Positions 23,235 through 33,300 of a stretch of 45,224 bases of DNA are shown here, piece after piece (the first letter of the stretch is position 1; each line of letters opens with the position of its first letter). The stretch covers positions 1 through 45,224 of the forward strand of contig NZ_JAHLYP010000046.1 in assembly GCF_025127995.1 (NCBI RefSeq), read 5' to 3'. A program made the position numbers and the translations under genes. A model generated the notes under the pieces. It searched no databases. It was not told the DNA's origin and worked only from the letters and a program-made list of their open reading frames with translations. Origin of the DNA: Synechococcus sp. CS-1332 (GTDB lineage: Bacteria; Cyanobacteriota; Cyanobacteriia; PCC-6307; Cyanobiaceae).

Positions 23235-24284
23235 ATGTTCCCGCAGACCTCCCGCCCCGCCCGGCGCCTGCTGCTCTCGGTCGCGGCAGGAGCCGCCACC
23301 GCCACGGCCATCACCACCAGCTTCGCCCTCGGCAATGCCTCGATCTCCCAGGCCCTGGCTGCCCCTGCTGCGCCGGCCAGCACGGGGGTGACAACCCTGG
23401 CTCCGGGGGGCACCAGCTTCCAGGTGTTCTCGCCTGAGGAGGCCGCTGCCGCCGCCAGCTCGGGCCGCTGGAAGGTGCTTGACGTGCGCCCGGTGCCGCC
23501 CCTCTCTTACATCGGTGGCCATGTGCCCGGCGCCGTCCATCTCTCGGAGCAGGCCTTCCGCGGACCCAACGGCCGCCTGCCCTTCCAGATCTGGACCCCC
23601 ACCAAGCTGGCCAGCCTGCTGAGCCAGGCGGGCATCTCCAACAGGGATTCAGTGCTCGTCTATTCCGACGGCACTGACGTGCTGGGCACTTCTCTGGTCT
23701 CCTACATCCTCGAGAAGAGCGGCGTGCGCCAGGTGGCGATCGTCAATGGCGGCCTGAGTGGGTACAAGGCGGCCTCCCAGCCCACCACCAAGGCCTTCCC
23801 CACGTTCCAATTCGGCAGCTTCCGGCCCACCACGGTCAAGGGTCTGGCCATTCCCCTGAACGAGCTGGCGCCCCTGATCGGCAAGAGCAACGTGGTGATC
23901 ATCGACCCACGGCCCAAGGCCCAGTTCGAGGGCACCGACCAGACCTTCATCCGCAACGGCCACATCCCCGGCGCCAAGAACATCCCCTGGCAGACGTTCA
24001 CCGAAGCCAACAACGCCGATGAGGCCAGAAAGAATCCCCACAAGCTCAAGTCCGTTGAAGAGATCAAGGCCCTGCTGGTCAGCCGTGGCATCACTCCCGA
24101 CAAGGAGGTGATCGTCTCCTGCAGTACCGGTCGGGAAGCCAGCCTCCAGTTCCTCACCCTGAAGCATCTGCTCAAGTACCCCAAGGTGCGGATCTATGAA
24201 GGCTCCTGGACCGAATACAGCGCCTCCACGCTGCCGATCGCCGTGGGGCCTGAGGGCAGCCCAGCCCAGATCAGCAGCCGCTGA
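23235..24284 (+). CDS. Exported two-domain rhodanese (thiosulfate/3-mercaptopyruvate sulfurtransferase)
   Basis: This 349-residue protein has a signal peptide (RRLLLSVAAGAATATAITTS; cleavage near ALA42). Two rhodanese domains follow, about 62-185 and 205-340. The first has VLDVRPVPPLSYIGGHVPGA but its active-site loop reads VYSDGTDVLGTS with no Cys, so it is structural. The second has VIIDPRPKAQFEG and the catalytic loop Cys296 in VSCSTGREAS. Such enzymes move sulfane sulfur from thiosulfate or mercaptopyruvate to thiophiles such as cyanide. The export signal puts it in the periplasm. It leads a run with a Cys-containing small exported protein and a YeeE-type transporter, suggesting sulfur uptake. 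Confidence 0.88.
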   Translation: MFPQTSRPARRLLLSVAAGAATATAITTSFALGNASISQALAAPAAPASTGVTTLAPGGTSFQVFSPEEAAAAASSGRWKVLDVRPVPPLSYIGGHVPGAVHLSEQAFRGPNGRLPFQIWTPTKLASLLSQAGISNRDSVLVYSDGTDVLGTSLVSYILEKSGVRQVAIVNGGLSGYKAASQPTTKAFPTFQFGSFRPTTVKGLAIPLNELAPLIGKSNVVIIDPRPKAQFEGTDQTFIRNGHIPGAKNIPWQTFTEANNADEARKNPHKLKSVEEIKALLVSRGITPDKEVIVSCSTGREASLQFLTLKHLLKYPKVRIYEGSWTEYSASTLPIAVGPEGSPAQISSR

Positions 24285-24307
24285 ATTCCCTTCCCCCACC
24301 CATCGCC

Positions 24308-24439
24308 ATGCTGATTTTCAACAGGCGCTTCTGGGCGCTCACCAGCCTGCTGCTGCTATTGCTCGCCCCAGCCGCCGCCCTGGCCTGTGACACCGGCAGC
24401 GACACCCCTGCCCCCGCCGCCAAGTCGAAGAAGCGTTGA
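24308..24439 (+). CDS. 43-residue exported Cys-containing peptide
   Basis: An ATG at 24308 opens a 43-codon frame: a basic start (LIFNRRFWALTS), a hydrophobic core of leucines, LAPAAALA then Cys, and a polar tail DTGSDTPAPAAKSKKR. It is either a lipoprotein with an imperfect lipobox (ALAC) or a secreted peptide with one free cysteine at or near its N-terminus. It lies 23 bases after the rhodanese and its stop overlaps the TTG start of the transporter gene by four bases (TTGA), so it is translationally linked to both. A role as a sulfur carrier or transporter partner is a guess from position. Confidence 0.65.
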   Translation: MLIFNRRFWALTSLLLLLLAPAAALACDTGSDTPAPAAKSKKR

Positions 24440-25569
24440 AACAGCCGCTTTCCACAGCTCTGGTTGTGGCCCCGGCCGAGGCGGTCGGGGTGGTCCTGGT
24501 GGCCCGGCAACCGGCTTCGGCCCTTGTCTGGGGCCTGGGATGCGGCCTCGGCCATGGGCTGGTCCGCTCCAATTTCGGTTTCGCCTCCGGCTACCGCCGG
24601 CTGCTGGAGCGGCGGGATCCCGGTCCGGTCTTCGCCCAGTTGCTGCTGGTGGCGCTGCTGGTGATCGCCATGGCCCTGGTGCTCGCCTTCGAGCCCCTCA
24701 CCGGCCTGCGGCCGAAGCTGCTGGCCACCCCCCTCTCCCTGCCGTTCCTGGCCGGGGCCTTCCTGTTCGGCATCGGCATGGAGCGGGCCCGGGGCTGCGG
24801 CTGCGGCACCCTGGCAGCGGCCTCCCGGGGCGGGGGCGGTGTGCTGGCCGCCCTGGTCGGTCTGGTGATCGGTGCCTTCCTGGGCACCCTGCACGCCCCT
24901 CAGCTGGCCGCCCTTGGCCTGCCCCGCCTCCCCTCACCCTCCGGTCTCGAGCTGTTCGGTCTGACGGGGTCTGTGGTGCTGCAGCTGGCCTGGATCGCCC
25001 TGATCGCCGTCCTGCTTTGGCGCTGGAGCGGCCAGGTCCCGTGGAGCGGCGAAAGCCGCGCGCTCTACGGCGGCGCCGTGGCCGTGGCTTTGCTGGCCAC
25101 GGGCCTGTTGCTGGTCACAGCGGAGCCCTGGAAGGTGCTCTGGGGCCTGGCCCTCAGTGGCGCCCACGTGGCCCAGGCCCTGGGCTGGGATCCCCAGACC
25201 AGCCTGTTCTGGTCGAGCCCCCGGGGCCAGGCGCTGCTGGTGGGGCCGGACGCCTGGCTGTTCAACGACGCCGTGCTGGTTGATCTGGGCCTGCTCTACG
25301 GCGCCGTGGCCACCGCCATCGGCCAGGGCCGCTTCCGCTGGCGGGGGGAGGGGCCCCAGGCCGGGCCGGAACTCGCCCGGCGCGGCTTCGGCGGCCTGTT
25401 GATGGGCTACGGCGGGCTGCTGGCCTCGGGTTGCAACGTCAACGCCTTCCTGGGCGGGGTGATGAGCTTCAGCCTGCACGGCTGGATCTGGCTGGCGGTG
25501 GCCTTGGCGGGCTTCGCCGCCTCGTTGCGGCTGCGCCTGGCGCCCTGGGCCGAACCGCGTCCAGACTGA
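24436..25569 (+). CDS. YeeE/YedE (TsuA-like) sulfur-compound transporter
   Basis: This 377-residue inner-membrane protein has about nine to ten spans and internal two-fold symmetry typical of YeeE/TsuA. Characteristic cysteines are Cys36 in GLGCGLGHG, Cys121/Cys123 in RARGCGCGTLAAAS and Cys333 in LASGCNVNAFLGGV. TsuA relatives pass thiosulfate through the membrane along such cysteines. The start is TTG at 24436 overlapping the preceding small gene; there is no nearby ATG that would keep the first helix. With the periplasmic rhodanese upstream it makes a plausible import unit for thiosulfate or another sulfane-sulfur donor. Confidence 0.85.
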   Translation: MKQPLSTALVVAPAEAVGVVLVARQPASALVWGLGCGLGHGLVRSNFGFASGYRRLLERRDPGPVFAQLLLVALLVIAMALVLAFEPLTGLRPKLLATPLSLPFLAGAFLFGIGMERARGCGCGTLAAASRGGGGVLAALVGLVIGAFLGTLHAPQLAALGLPRLPSPSGLELFGLTGSVVLQLAWIALIAVLLWRWSGQVPWSGESRALYGGAVAVALLATGLLLVTAEPWKVLWGLALSGAHVAQALGWDPQTSLFWSSPRGQALLVGPDAWLFNDAVLVDLGLLYGAVATAIGQGRFRWRGEGPQAGPELARRGFGGLLMGYGGLLASGCNVNAFLGGVMSFSLHGWIWLAVALAGFAASLRLRLAPWAEPRPD

Positions 25570-25592
25570 GTCGCCGCCGCCGCTCCGCCGCC

Positions 25593-26552
25593 ATGGCCCA
25601 GGCCCAGCCCGCCGCCGCCCCGCCCCCCAACTGGGTGGCCTCGCGCCATCCCCTCGGCTGGCTGATCGACCGGCTGCTGGCCGTCGAGCCGCTGCGGCTG
25701 CTGCTGTTTCTGCAGGCCCGTCAGCTGATCATCCGCACCGCCGAGCGCCGCGGCATCGCCTGGCGGGCCCGGCGCGAGGAGCTCCTGCAGCAGGCCGAGC
25801 CGCTGCTGGCCAGAAGCACCGATGCGGCCACCGACACGCCGCCCTACTACCGGGCCCGGTTCCACGCCTACCAGCAGGGGAACCTCTGCTGGCAGGCGGC
25901 GGGCGAGGCGGAGCAGGCCACTGATGCCATGGCGCTGCGGGTGTGGCCAGAGGAATCCCTCCAGCCCCAGCAGGCCCAGGCGCGGTTGCGGGCGGCGATC
26001 TTCGCGGCGATCGAACCGAGCCTCAGCGGCCCGGTCCACAGCGCCCTCGACATCGGCTGCTCGGTGGGTGTCGGCACCCTGGCCCTCAAGGACTGGCTGG
26101 AGCGGCGCGAGGGCACCGACGTGGCCGTCGACGGCCTCGACCTGTCCCCCCAGATGCTGGCGGTGGCCAGGGTCCGGGATCCCGAGGGCCGCATCCGGCG
26201 CTGGCACCACGCCGCCGCCGAGGCCACCGGCCTGCCGGCGGCCAGCATCGACCTGATCACCCTCCAGTTCGTCTGCCACGAGCTGCCTGCCGAGGCCACC
26301 CGGGCGGTGCTTCGGGAGGCGGCCCGGCTGCTGCGGCCCGGCGGGGTGGTGGCCCTGGTGGATCAGGACCCCGATTCGGACGTGATCCGCCGGCTGCCGG
26401 CGCCGATCGCCACCCTGCTCAAGAGCACCGAGCCCTACCTGGAGGCGTACTTCAGCCTCGATCTGCCGGAAGCCCTCGAGCAGGCCGGCTTCAAAGAGGT
26501 GCTCAGCCAGGCCTGCGACCCCCGCCACCGGGTGCTGGTGGCCGTGCGCTAA
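25593..26552 (+). CDS. Class I SAM-dependent methyltransferase
   Basis: From the ATG at 25593 the protein is 319 residues. An N-terminal helical extension of about 140 residues (LIDRLLAVEPLRLLLFLQAR and YYRARFHAYQQGNLCWQAA) precedes the Rossmann domain. There SALDIGCSVGVGTLALKDWL is motif I, DVAVDGLDLSPQMLAVAR follows, then SIDLITLQFVCHELP and GGVVALVDQDP. The C-terminal segment has PYLEAYFSLDLPEALEQAGF, typical of small-molecule methyltransferases. The frame is open upstream into the transporter gene but lacks similarity there. Substrate unknown. It follows the YeeE gene by 23 bases and may share the transcript. Confidence 0.82.
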   Translation: MAQAQPAAAPPPNWVASRHPLGWLIDRLLAVEPLRLLLFLQARQLIIRTAERRGIAWRARREELLQQAEPLLARSTDAATDTPPYYRARFHAYQQGNLCWQAAGEAEQATDAMALRVWPEESLQPQQAQARLRAAIFAAIEPSLSGPVHSALDIGCSVGVGTLALKDWLERREGTDVAVDGLDLSPQMLAVARVRDPEGRIRRWHHAAAEATGLPAASIDLITLQFVCHELPAEATRAVLREAARLLRPGGVVALVDQDPDSDVIRRLPAPIATLLKSTEPYLEAYFSLDLPEALEQAGFKEVLSQACDPRHRVLVAVR

Positions 26553-26585
26553 GGGCCCGCGGGGGGTCCCGGCGCCGCCTCAGGC

Positions 26586-27578
26586 TCAGCCCCAGCCGGC
26601 CAGGGCCAGCTTGCCGATTGTGCTCCCGGCCGCCAGCTGGGCGTGGGCGATCGCCAGGTTGGCGGCGTTGATGGGGCTGAGGGTCCTGCTCAGCGTGGGG
26701 CGCAGCTCCCCCCGATCGAAATGGTCGGCGAGCCGGTCCAGGATCCGCCCCTGTTCCCCCATGTCGGGGGTCTGGAACTGGGAGCGGGTGAACATGAACT
26801 CCCAGGCGAAGCGCACGCTCTTGGCCTTGAGGATGTTGAGGTCGAGGGGCCGGCGGTTGCCCACGATCGCCACGATCGATCCCAGCGGGGCGATGAGCGC
26901 CGCCATCACCTCCCAGTAGGCGTCGGTGTCGCTGAAATTGGCGATCAGATCCACCGCCTCGAAGCCCAGGGCGGCCAGCTGGGGGGCCAGGGGCCGGTGG
27001 TGGTCGACGACGTGGTCGGCCCCCAGTTCCCGCACCCAGGCGGCACTCTCGGGGCGCGAGGCGCTGGCAATCACCACCGCCCCGGCCCGGCGGGCCAGCT
27101 GGATGGCGATCGAGCCCACCCCGCCGGCGCCGCCGAGGATCAGCAAGCTGCGGCCCCGCCCCCGTTCACCGCTCGGGTCGAGATCGAGGCGCTCGAACAG
27201 GGCCTCCCAGGCCGTCAGGCCCGTCAGCGGCACGGCGGCCGCCTCGGCCCAGGAGAGGCGCGCCGGTTTGCGGCCCACCAGGCGCTCGTCCACCAGCACG
27301 GCTTCGGCGTTGCAGCCAGAGCGGCCCACGTCGCCGGCGAACATCACCGGATCCCCCACCCGGAAGCGGCTCACCCGCTCCCCGGTCGCCGCCACCACCC
27401 CGGCGGCGTCCCAGCCCAGCTGCCGGGGTGGATCCCCTGTGCCCACGCCGGCCCGCAGCTTGGTGTCGATCGGGTTCACCGCCACCGCCTCGATCCGCAC
27501 CAGCAGGTCGTGGGGGCCGGGGATGGGCACCGGCAACTCCCTGTCGACCAAAGCGGGGGTGGCGAGAATCGCTCTCAT
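26586..27578 (-). CDS. Medium-chain dehydrogenase/reductase, zinc-free quinone-reductase type
   Basis: This 330-residue protein has the GroES-like N-terminal half (VNPIDTKLRAG, LGWDAAGVVAATG, VGDPVMFAGD) and a Rossmann half with ILGGAGGVGSIAIQLARRAG for NAD(P)H binding and ELGADHVVDHH. The zinc ligand cysteines of alcohol dehydrogenases are absent, so it belongs with NADPH:quinone reductase and ZADH-like proteins that reduce quinones or enones. It ends with AAGSTIGKLALAGWG. It converges with the methyltransferase gene (33 bases between ends) and lies 10 bases downstream of the exported-protein gene on the same strand. Confidence 0.9.
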   Translation of the reverse strand: MRAILATPALVDRELPVPIPGPHDLLVRIEAVAVNPIDTKLRAGVGTGDPPRQLGWDAAGVVAATGERVSRFRVGDPVMFAGDVGRSGCNAEAVLVDERLVGRKPARLSWAEAAAVPLTGLTAWEALFERLDLDPSGERGRGRSLLILGGAGGVGSIAIQLARRAGAVVIASASRPESAAWVRELGADHVVDHHRPLAPQLAALGFEAVDLIANFSDTDAYWEVMAALIAPLGSIVAIVGNRRPLDLNILKAKSVRFAWEFMFTRSQFQTPDMGEQGRILDRLADHFDRGELRPTLSRTLSPINAANLAIAHAQLAAGSTIGKLALAGWG

Positions 27579-27588
27579 GGCGGCGGGT

Positions 27589-28029
27589 TCAGTAGCGGCA
27601 GTAGCCCACGTCTCCCTTCAGGGGCGGTTTGCAGGGGAAGCGCAGCGGCACGAAGATCCGGTTGCCGTTGGCCTCGTTGGTGAGGGTGATGTTGCCCTGG
27701 ACGAACAGCTCCCGGCGCCAGAGTCCCCCCAGCCGGTCGCGCAGCAGGTCGCTGCCATTGGCGTCCTTGCCCTTGCCGGACACCTCGCGGTAGGTCATCG
27801 ACTGGCCGTCCTTCCAGCGGATCTTCAGGCCGCCGGGGATCTGCGCATCCACGCAGGCCAGGGGCTTGTCGTTGTACGCGCAGTCCTTCCACCCATCGCG
27901 GGGGATCTGGGGTGGGACCGTCTGGGCCGGGGCGGGGACCGCCACCCCGACCCCCACCGCCAGGATCAGGGTTAGCCACGCCAGGCAGGCCCACGGCTTC
28001 AAGTCCTCGCGGCGGCAATGGATGGGCAC
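27589..28029 (-). CDS. Exported hypothetical protein, about 146 residues
   Basis: With GTG at 28029 (AGGGA seven bases upstream) the product starts VPIHCRREDLKPWACLAW and has a signal peptide through LTLILAVGVGVAVPAPAQ. A TTG ten codons later is an alternative start. The mature part has cysteines in KDCAYN, LACVD, RFPCKPP and GYCRY, enough for two disulfides, and beta-type segments GLKIRWKDGQSMTYREV and GNITLTNEANGNRIFVPLRF. It is expected in the periplasm. No family is recognised. It diverges from the aldolase/dehydrogenase gene across 57 bases. A very long open frame that contains it continues antisense to that gene and is not credible. Confidence 0.65.
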   Translation of the reverse strand: MPIHCRREDLKPWACLAWLTLILAVGVGVAVPAPAQTVPPQIPRDGWKDCAYNDKPLACVDAQIPGGLKIRWKDGQSMTYREVSGKGKDANGSDLLRDRLGGLWRRELFVQGNITLTNEANGNRIFVPLRFPCKPPLKGDVGYCRY

Positions 28030-28086
28030 AGGCAGTCCCTGGGAGATCGCTCCCCGTAGTCTCCCCCCAGAGACCCGTTTCGCCCC

Positions 28087-30171
28087 ATGGCCGTGCAACA
28101 CCGCTGGTCGGACGCCGCCGCCCGTGAAGCGATCGCCCGCTACGGCGAGCAGGGGGTGAATGAAGACCTGGCCCTGCGCACCTACTCGGCCCGGCTGCTG
28201 GGGGCCGACCCGGAGCTGGTGCTGCACGGCGGCGGCAACACCTCGGTGAAAACCACCGTTCACGGGTTGCTCGGGGAAGCGATCCGGGTGCTGTGCGTCA
28301 AGGGATCGGGCTGGGACCTGGGCTCGATCGAGCCGCCGGGCCATCCGGCGGTGCGGCTCGAGCCCCTGCAGGCTCTGCGGGTCCTGGAGTCCCTCAGCGA
28401 CGAGGCGATGGTGGCGGCCCAGCGCCAGAACCTGATCGATCCGGCCGCCCCCAACCCCTCGGTGGAGGCGCTGCTGCATGCCTTCCTGCCCCACACCTTC
28501 GTCGATCACACCCATTCGATCGCCCTGCTGGCCCTGGCCGACCAGCCCGATGCGGCCGAGGTCTGCCGCGAGGTCTACGGCGATCGGGTGGCCCTGGTGC
28601 CCTACGTGATGCCCGGTTTCGCCCTGGCCAAGGCGGCGGCCCTGGCCTACGAGGCCGCGGCGGCCGGCGGCAGCGAACCCGAGGGCATGGTCCTGCTGCA
28701 GCACGGCCTGTTCTCCTTCGGCGCCAGCGCCGAACAGAGCTACGACCGGATGATCGACCTGGTGCGGCGGGCCGAGGAGCGCCTGGCCCGGGGCGAACGC
28801 ACGTTGCACGCCGTGGCCGTGCCGGAGCGCCCCGCCCCTGCAGCGGCGGTGCTGCCGGTGCTGCGGGGCGCCCTGGGCCGGGCCGCCGTCGCCGCCGGCG
28901 TTCGTCCCCACTGGATCCTGGCGCTGCGCGACACCCCCCTGGCCCGCGCCGTCAGCGACGACGCCCGGCTGCCGGACTGGGCCGGCCGGGGCGTCGCCAC
29001 CCCCGACCACGTCATCCGCACCAAGGCCCGGCCCCTGGTGCTGCCGCCCCTGCCGTCCGGCGGCGACGGCCACGCCCTGGCCGCCTGGGGCCAGGCCCTT
29101 GAGCAGGCCCTGGAGGCCTACGCCACCGACTACCGCGCCTACGTCCAGCGCCAGAACGCCGCCGCCGGGGGCGTCAAGAAGGCGCTCGATCCCCTGCCGC
29201 GGGTGGCGGCGATCCCCGGCCTGGGGCTGGTGGGGATCGGCAAGTCGGCCGCCGAGGCGGCCACCGTGGCCGACATCGCCGAAGCCTGGGCCCAGACCCT
29301 GCTGGCGGCCGAAGCGATCGGCCGCTTCGCGCCGGTGGGCGAGGCCGACACCTTTGCCATGGAGTACTGGAGCCTGGAGCAGGCCAAGCTCGGCAAGGCG
29401 GCCGAGAAGCCCCTGGCCCGCCAGGTGGTGCTGGTCACCGGTGCTGCTGGTGCCATCGGGGCGGCGACCGCCCGGGCCTTCGCCGCCGCCGGGGCCGACG
29501 TGGCGGTGCTCGATCTGGAGCAGGAGGCCGCGGCGGTGGTGGCCGCCGCCTGCGGCAAGTGGGCCCTGGCCGTGGCCTGTGACGTCACCGACCCGGCGGC
29601 GGTGCAGGCCGCCGTCGCGGCGGTGGCGGCCCACTTCGGCGGCCTCGACATCGTGGTCAGTAATGCCGGTGCCGCCTGGACCGGACCGATGGCCACCCTG
29701 GCCGACGCCGACCTGCGGGCCAGCTTCGAGCTCAACTTCTTCGCCCACCAGAGCGTCGCCCAGGCGACCCTTGCGGTGTTCCGCGCCCAAGGCCTGGGCG
29801 GCCAGCTGCTGTTCAACGTCAGCAAGCAGGCCCTCAACCCCGGCCCCAACTTCGGCGCCTACGGCATCAGCAAGGCGGCCCTGCTGGCCCTTGTGCGCCA
29901 GTACGCCCTCGAGGAAGGCGAGGCGGGCGTGCGGGTGAACGCCATCAACGCCGACCGCATCCGCTCCGGCCTGCTCGACGACACGATGATCAAGGAGCGC
30001 TCCGCCGCCCGCGGCCTCAGCGAGGAGCTCTACATGGCCGGCAACCTGCTGGGCGCCGAGGTGCGCGCCAGCGATGTGGCCGACGCCTTCGTCGCCCTGG
30101 CCCTGATGCAGCGCACCACCGGCGCCGTGCTCACCGTCGATGGCGGCAACGTGGCAGCGATGGTGCGCTGA
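28087..30171 (+). CDS. Bifunctional class II aldolase / short-chain dehydrogenase
   Basis: This 694-residue cytosolic fusion resembles the RhaD-type aldolase/alcohol dehydrogenase family. The aldolase half, about 1-430, has VLHGGGNTSVKTTVHG, the metal-binding HTHSIALLALADQ, and VLLQHGLFSFG. The dehydrogenase half from about 440 begins VVLVTGAAGAIGAATARAF (NAD binding), then VLDLEQEA, VSNAGAAWTG and the catalytic pair in YGISKAALLALVRQYA, ending TGAVLTVDGGNVAAMVR. Relatives cleave rhamnulose-1-phosphate or similar sugar phosphates to lactaldehyde and reduce or oxidise the product. No rhamnose isomerase or kinase lies nearby, so the true substrate is open. A HIP1 palindrome sits near its start (28129). 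It is monocistronic. Confidence 0.92.
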   Translation: MAVQHRWSDAAAREAIARYGEQGVNEDLALRTYSARLLGADPELVLHGGGNTSVKTTVHGLLGEAIRVLCVKGSGWDLGSIEPPGHPAVRLEPLQALRVLESLSDEAMVAAQRQNLIDPAAPNPSVEALLHAFLPHTFVDHTHSIALLALADQPDAAEVCREVYGDRVALVPYVMPGFALAKAAALAYEAAAAGGSEPEGMVLLQHGLFSFGASAEQSYDRMIDLVRRAEERLARGERTLHAVAVPERPAPAAAVLPVLRGALGRAAVAAGVRPHWILALRDTPLARAVSDDARLPDWAGRGVATPDHVIRTKARPLVLPPLPSGGDGHALAAWGQALEQALEAYATDYRAYVQRQNAAAGGVKKALDPLPRVAAIPGLGLVGIGKSAAEAATVADIAEAWAQTLLAAEAIGRFAPVGEADTFAMEYWSLEQAKLGKAAEKPLARQVVLVTGAAGAIGAATARAFAAAGADVAVLDLEQEAAAVVAAACGKWALAVACDVTDPAAVQAAVAAVAAHFGGLDIVVSNAGAAWTGPMATLADADLRASFELNFFAHQSVAQATLAVFRAQGLGGQLLFNVSKQALNPGPNFGAYGISKAALLALVRQYALEEGEAGVRVNAINADRIRSGLLDDTMIKERSAARGLSEELYMAGNLLGAEVRASDVADAFVALALMQRTTGAVLTVDGGNVAAMVR

Positions 30172-30172
30172 G

Positions 30173-30188
30173 CGCGCCTCCCGGCGCG
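30173..30188. terminator. GC-rich hairpin after the aldolase/dehydrogenase gene
   Basis: CGCGCC (30173-30178) and GGCGCG (30183-30188) pair around TCCC, starting one base after the stop codon. There is no T-run. The remaining 207 bases up to the giant gene at 30396 contain no recognisable gene or strong promoter. Confidence 0.4.
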
Positions 30189-30395
30189 ACGGTCCGGTGG
30201 GTGCCCGATTTCGGGAAGGTTGGCCCGATGCGTTCAGGGGATGTTGCGTTTCTCCCCTCGGCGGTTTGGTCTGGGAATTCATGCCAGATTCAAACCAGCT
30301 TCATCGGTGTAATCGAGCGGAATTAGTCCAAGCCCGTCAACCGAACTGGTGGGTTTTTGCGTCTTTATTGGGTCTCCCCTTTCCCAGCGCTCCCC

Positions 30396-33300
30396 ATGAC
30401 GGATTCCTTCCAGCGGATTGTGCGCCGGGTGATTCCAACCACCCCGGTTCGCCGGGCTTCCCCTAGGGAAGGGTTCGACACCTTCCAGCTCGGACCGCTG
30501 CTGGAGCGGCTTGCACCCAGGAAAGAGGTGGAGCTGCGGGTCAGGGTGCGCCGTCCCGATGACCATCTCGTCTTTGATCTGCTCTTCGACAACCTGCGCA
30601 TCGTGCCGGGGGCCGGTGAGGCAGGCGCTGAACTGGTTCGTCTCGATCCGGCACGGCGTGGCCTGCTGATCGTCGAGTTCCCTTCCCAGAGCTTCGGCGA
30701 AGAGGCCTACCTAGAGAAGGCTGCTGTTGATGGCACTTTGGCCGACGACCTTCCACGCAATAGGGATGGGTCAAAACCGAATGGCCCCACCGTCGTCAAG
30801 AACAGACCACCTCCCCCGTTACCAGAGCCTGCAGACCCTTTGCGGCCCTTGCCCACGGCAAAGGTGCGAATGGCCGGTCCCAGCCGGCTTGCCTATGTGA
30901 TGCCTGCGGAGCTTCGGGCGCTTCCGTTCACCCTAGAGGCGGTGCTCAAGGCGATGCGGGAATGGCCCCTCAACCTCGACATCAATGCCAGGCCCGATGA
31001 GGCCTATGGCTTCTCCCAGCTTCCCAAGGATGCCCGCGCTCTCCAGAGCGCGCTGGTGGCCAGGGTGGCCAACGAGCGGCGGTCAGCGGTCGATCGCGCC
31101 CTCACCAGCAGCGCCCGGCGTGTGGCGGCACTAGGGGCCGGCGGGCTAGGACTGGATCAGGACAACGGCGGTTCCAGTGCGTTGGGCACGGCTGTCTGGG
31201 AAGCGATCCGCACCGAATCGGTTGCCCTGGCCGCCCAGCATCCCGAACTGGGCGACGGTGATCTGCACGCCGCCACCCTGGGAACGCTGGCGCTGCGATC
31301 GGCGGCCGAACTCGCCCAGCTGAACCAGGGACTGTTGGGCGGCCGGGACGGTGCCGCTCTGGTCACCGACCTGCCCTATGTATCCCTGCTGCTGGGCCAA
31401 CCCCATCCCCTGGCACGCACCACCACAGCTCTGGAGCTGCCCTATCGGTTGATGCTCTCCCCGATTGGCACAGCCCGCTGGCAGCATGCCCTCCAGCCAG
31501 CCACCCAGCGCGGCCGTACCGAGCTCTGGCACACCCGCCTGGGCGACCCCGTTCCCGAAGGGGGTCGAGATACCCCGTCCCGCATTCGGGCGCTCTGGTC
31601 CCCCGATTTTGATTCGGTCGGCCAGGTGGATCCGCCGCGGCCGTTCCGTATGAGCCTCGATGCCCAGGACCGCCAATTCCTGGTGAAGTTGATGGGGGAG
31701 TGGAACCAGAAGCGGGCCGATGGCGCCGGAGCCTATCTGCCCCGTTCCAGCGAGGCGAAACGCCTGCATCTCTCCTCCCTGGGCGCCCTGCTGGACGCCG
31801 GCGGTGACTGGGATCCCCGACCCAATGGAGTGGATCTTGAGCAATGGCGGCACCTCGCCACCCTGGGCCGCGACCACTACGTGCGTGTGGTCTATTCGGG
31901 TTTTCTGATGTGGTGCGGCCATGCCGCCTCGCTTGTGAAGGTGACTGAGCGCAAGTTTGAGTCATTGACGAAGGACAGCAACAATCGGGTAGCCGTGTTG
32001 CGCCAGCGGTTTTTCATCATCGTGCGCGAACGAGTGCGTCACTACGACGGCAGTCGCCACCGGTTCAAGGGCCGCAACTTCCCCTTCCAAACGGTTGAGG
32101 TGCTGACGCAAGTCACGCCGAATCTGAACAAACCGACGAAGCTCGAAACGGCTGAGGGAAAGAAGATCTATGACAAGTCCAATGGGGTTGACATCACAGA
32201 GCGGATGGCCTTCTTCCCCATGATTGGTGGTCTGACTGGCACAAAGTTCCGTTTTGAGATCGTGGCTACCGATCGTGATGGCCAGCGGGTTGGCTTTTCC
32301 ATGCCGCTGTTGTTTGTCAGTGAGGTCGTCAACACCGACCGCAGCACGCTCCTGCTCGATGCCTACAATGCTGAAGACAGGGATTCGGTGCGTCGGGCCG
32401 AGCTCAACGGCGCCAGTGTGGGGTTCGACGCCATCAATCCGCGGGAGACCCAACTGGCGACGCGCTCAATGAGTTTCCGCGTCGGCGCACTGGCGCCGAC
32501 AGACAAACTCTTGGCGACAGCGCCCAACTTTTCACCGGAGATGGAGCGGGCCGATGTCTGTGTGCCAGCCCTTCAGAAACTTCTGGGCCGCGACGATGCC
32601 ATCGCCATGCGCTACCCGGAGGTGGTGCGTGACGCCCTCAGCAACCCCGGCGAACTGTTCCTTTCGGTGGCGGACTCGCCCTACCCCCTCGATTTTGGTG
32701 GCGCCGGCAAATCGCAGACCGATGCCATCGGTGGCCTGGCCGCACCGACGATGGCGGTGCTCGGGCTCTCGAAGCGATCCGGCCCAGTTTCTGCGCAGCT
32801 CCAGCCAGGTGGCCCCCCGGAGCAGCAGATTGCGAACGCACTCACCAACGCCATCGCTAATCGCTTCGATCCCAAGGATTTCTTCCCCAAGGAAGCCACC
32901 TTAATCGGTGGGATCACCCTGAATGAACTGATCACTGGGGTGGTTCCCCTCAACCACCCGACGGCGCCCCGGTTTATCACCCGCACTCTGCCTGCGGAGG
33001 GGGCCCCTCCCGAGGCTCCCCCCAGTCGGCTGGAGGCGTCGTTCAGCTGGGTCAGCCCTGTGCCCGAGCCGGTCACGCCCCAACTGTTGGTCCCGAATGC
33101 TGATGGCATCAGCGGCACCCGATTGATGCTGTCAGGCAGCACCACCGTCCCCTTGGATGGCTCGATGGCGCCATCACGCGCAGCCAGGGCGGAACTCAAC
33201 AACTTCAAACTCAATCTGTTCGGTTGCATCATTCTCTGGTTCGATCAGCTGAGCTTCGACAGCCGGCCGGGTCAGAAGCCTGATGTGTCGGTGCGGATGC

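Noticed and set aside
27589-30282. An 897-codon minus-strand frame across the aldolase/dehydrogenase gene
   Set aside because: Only the final 146 codons, with a signal peptide, look genuine; the remainder is antisense to strongly recognisable aldolase and dehydrogenase domains.
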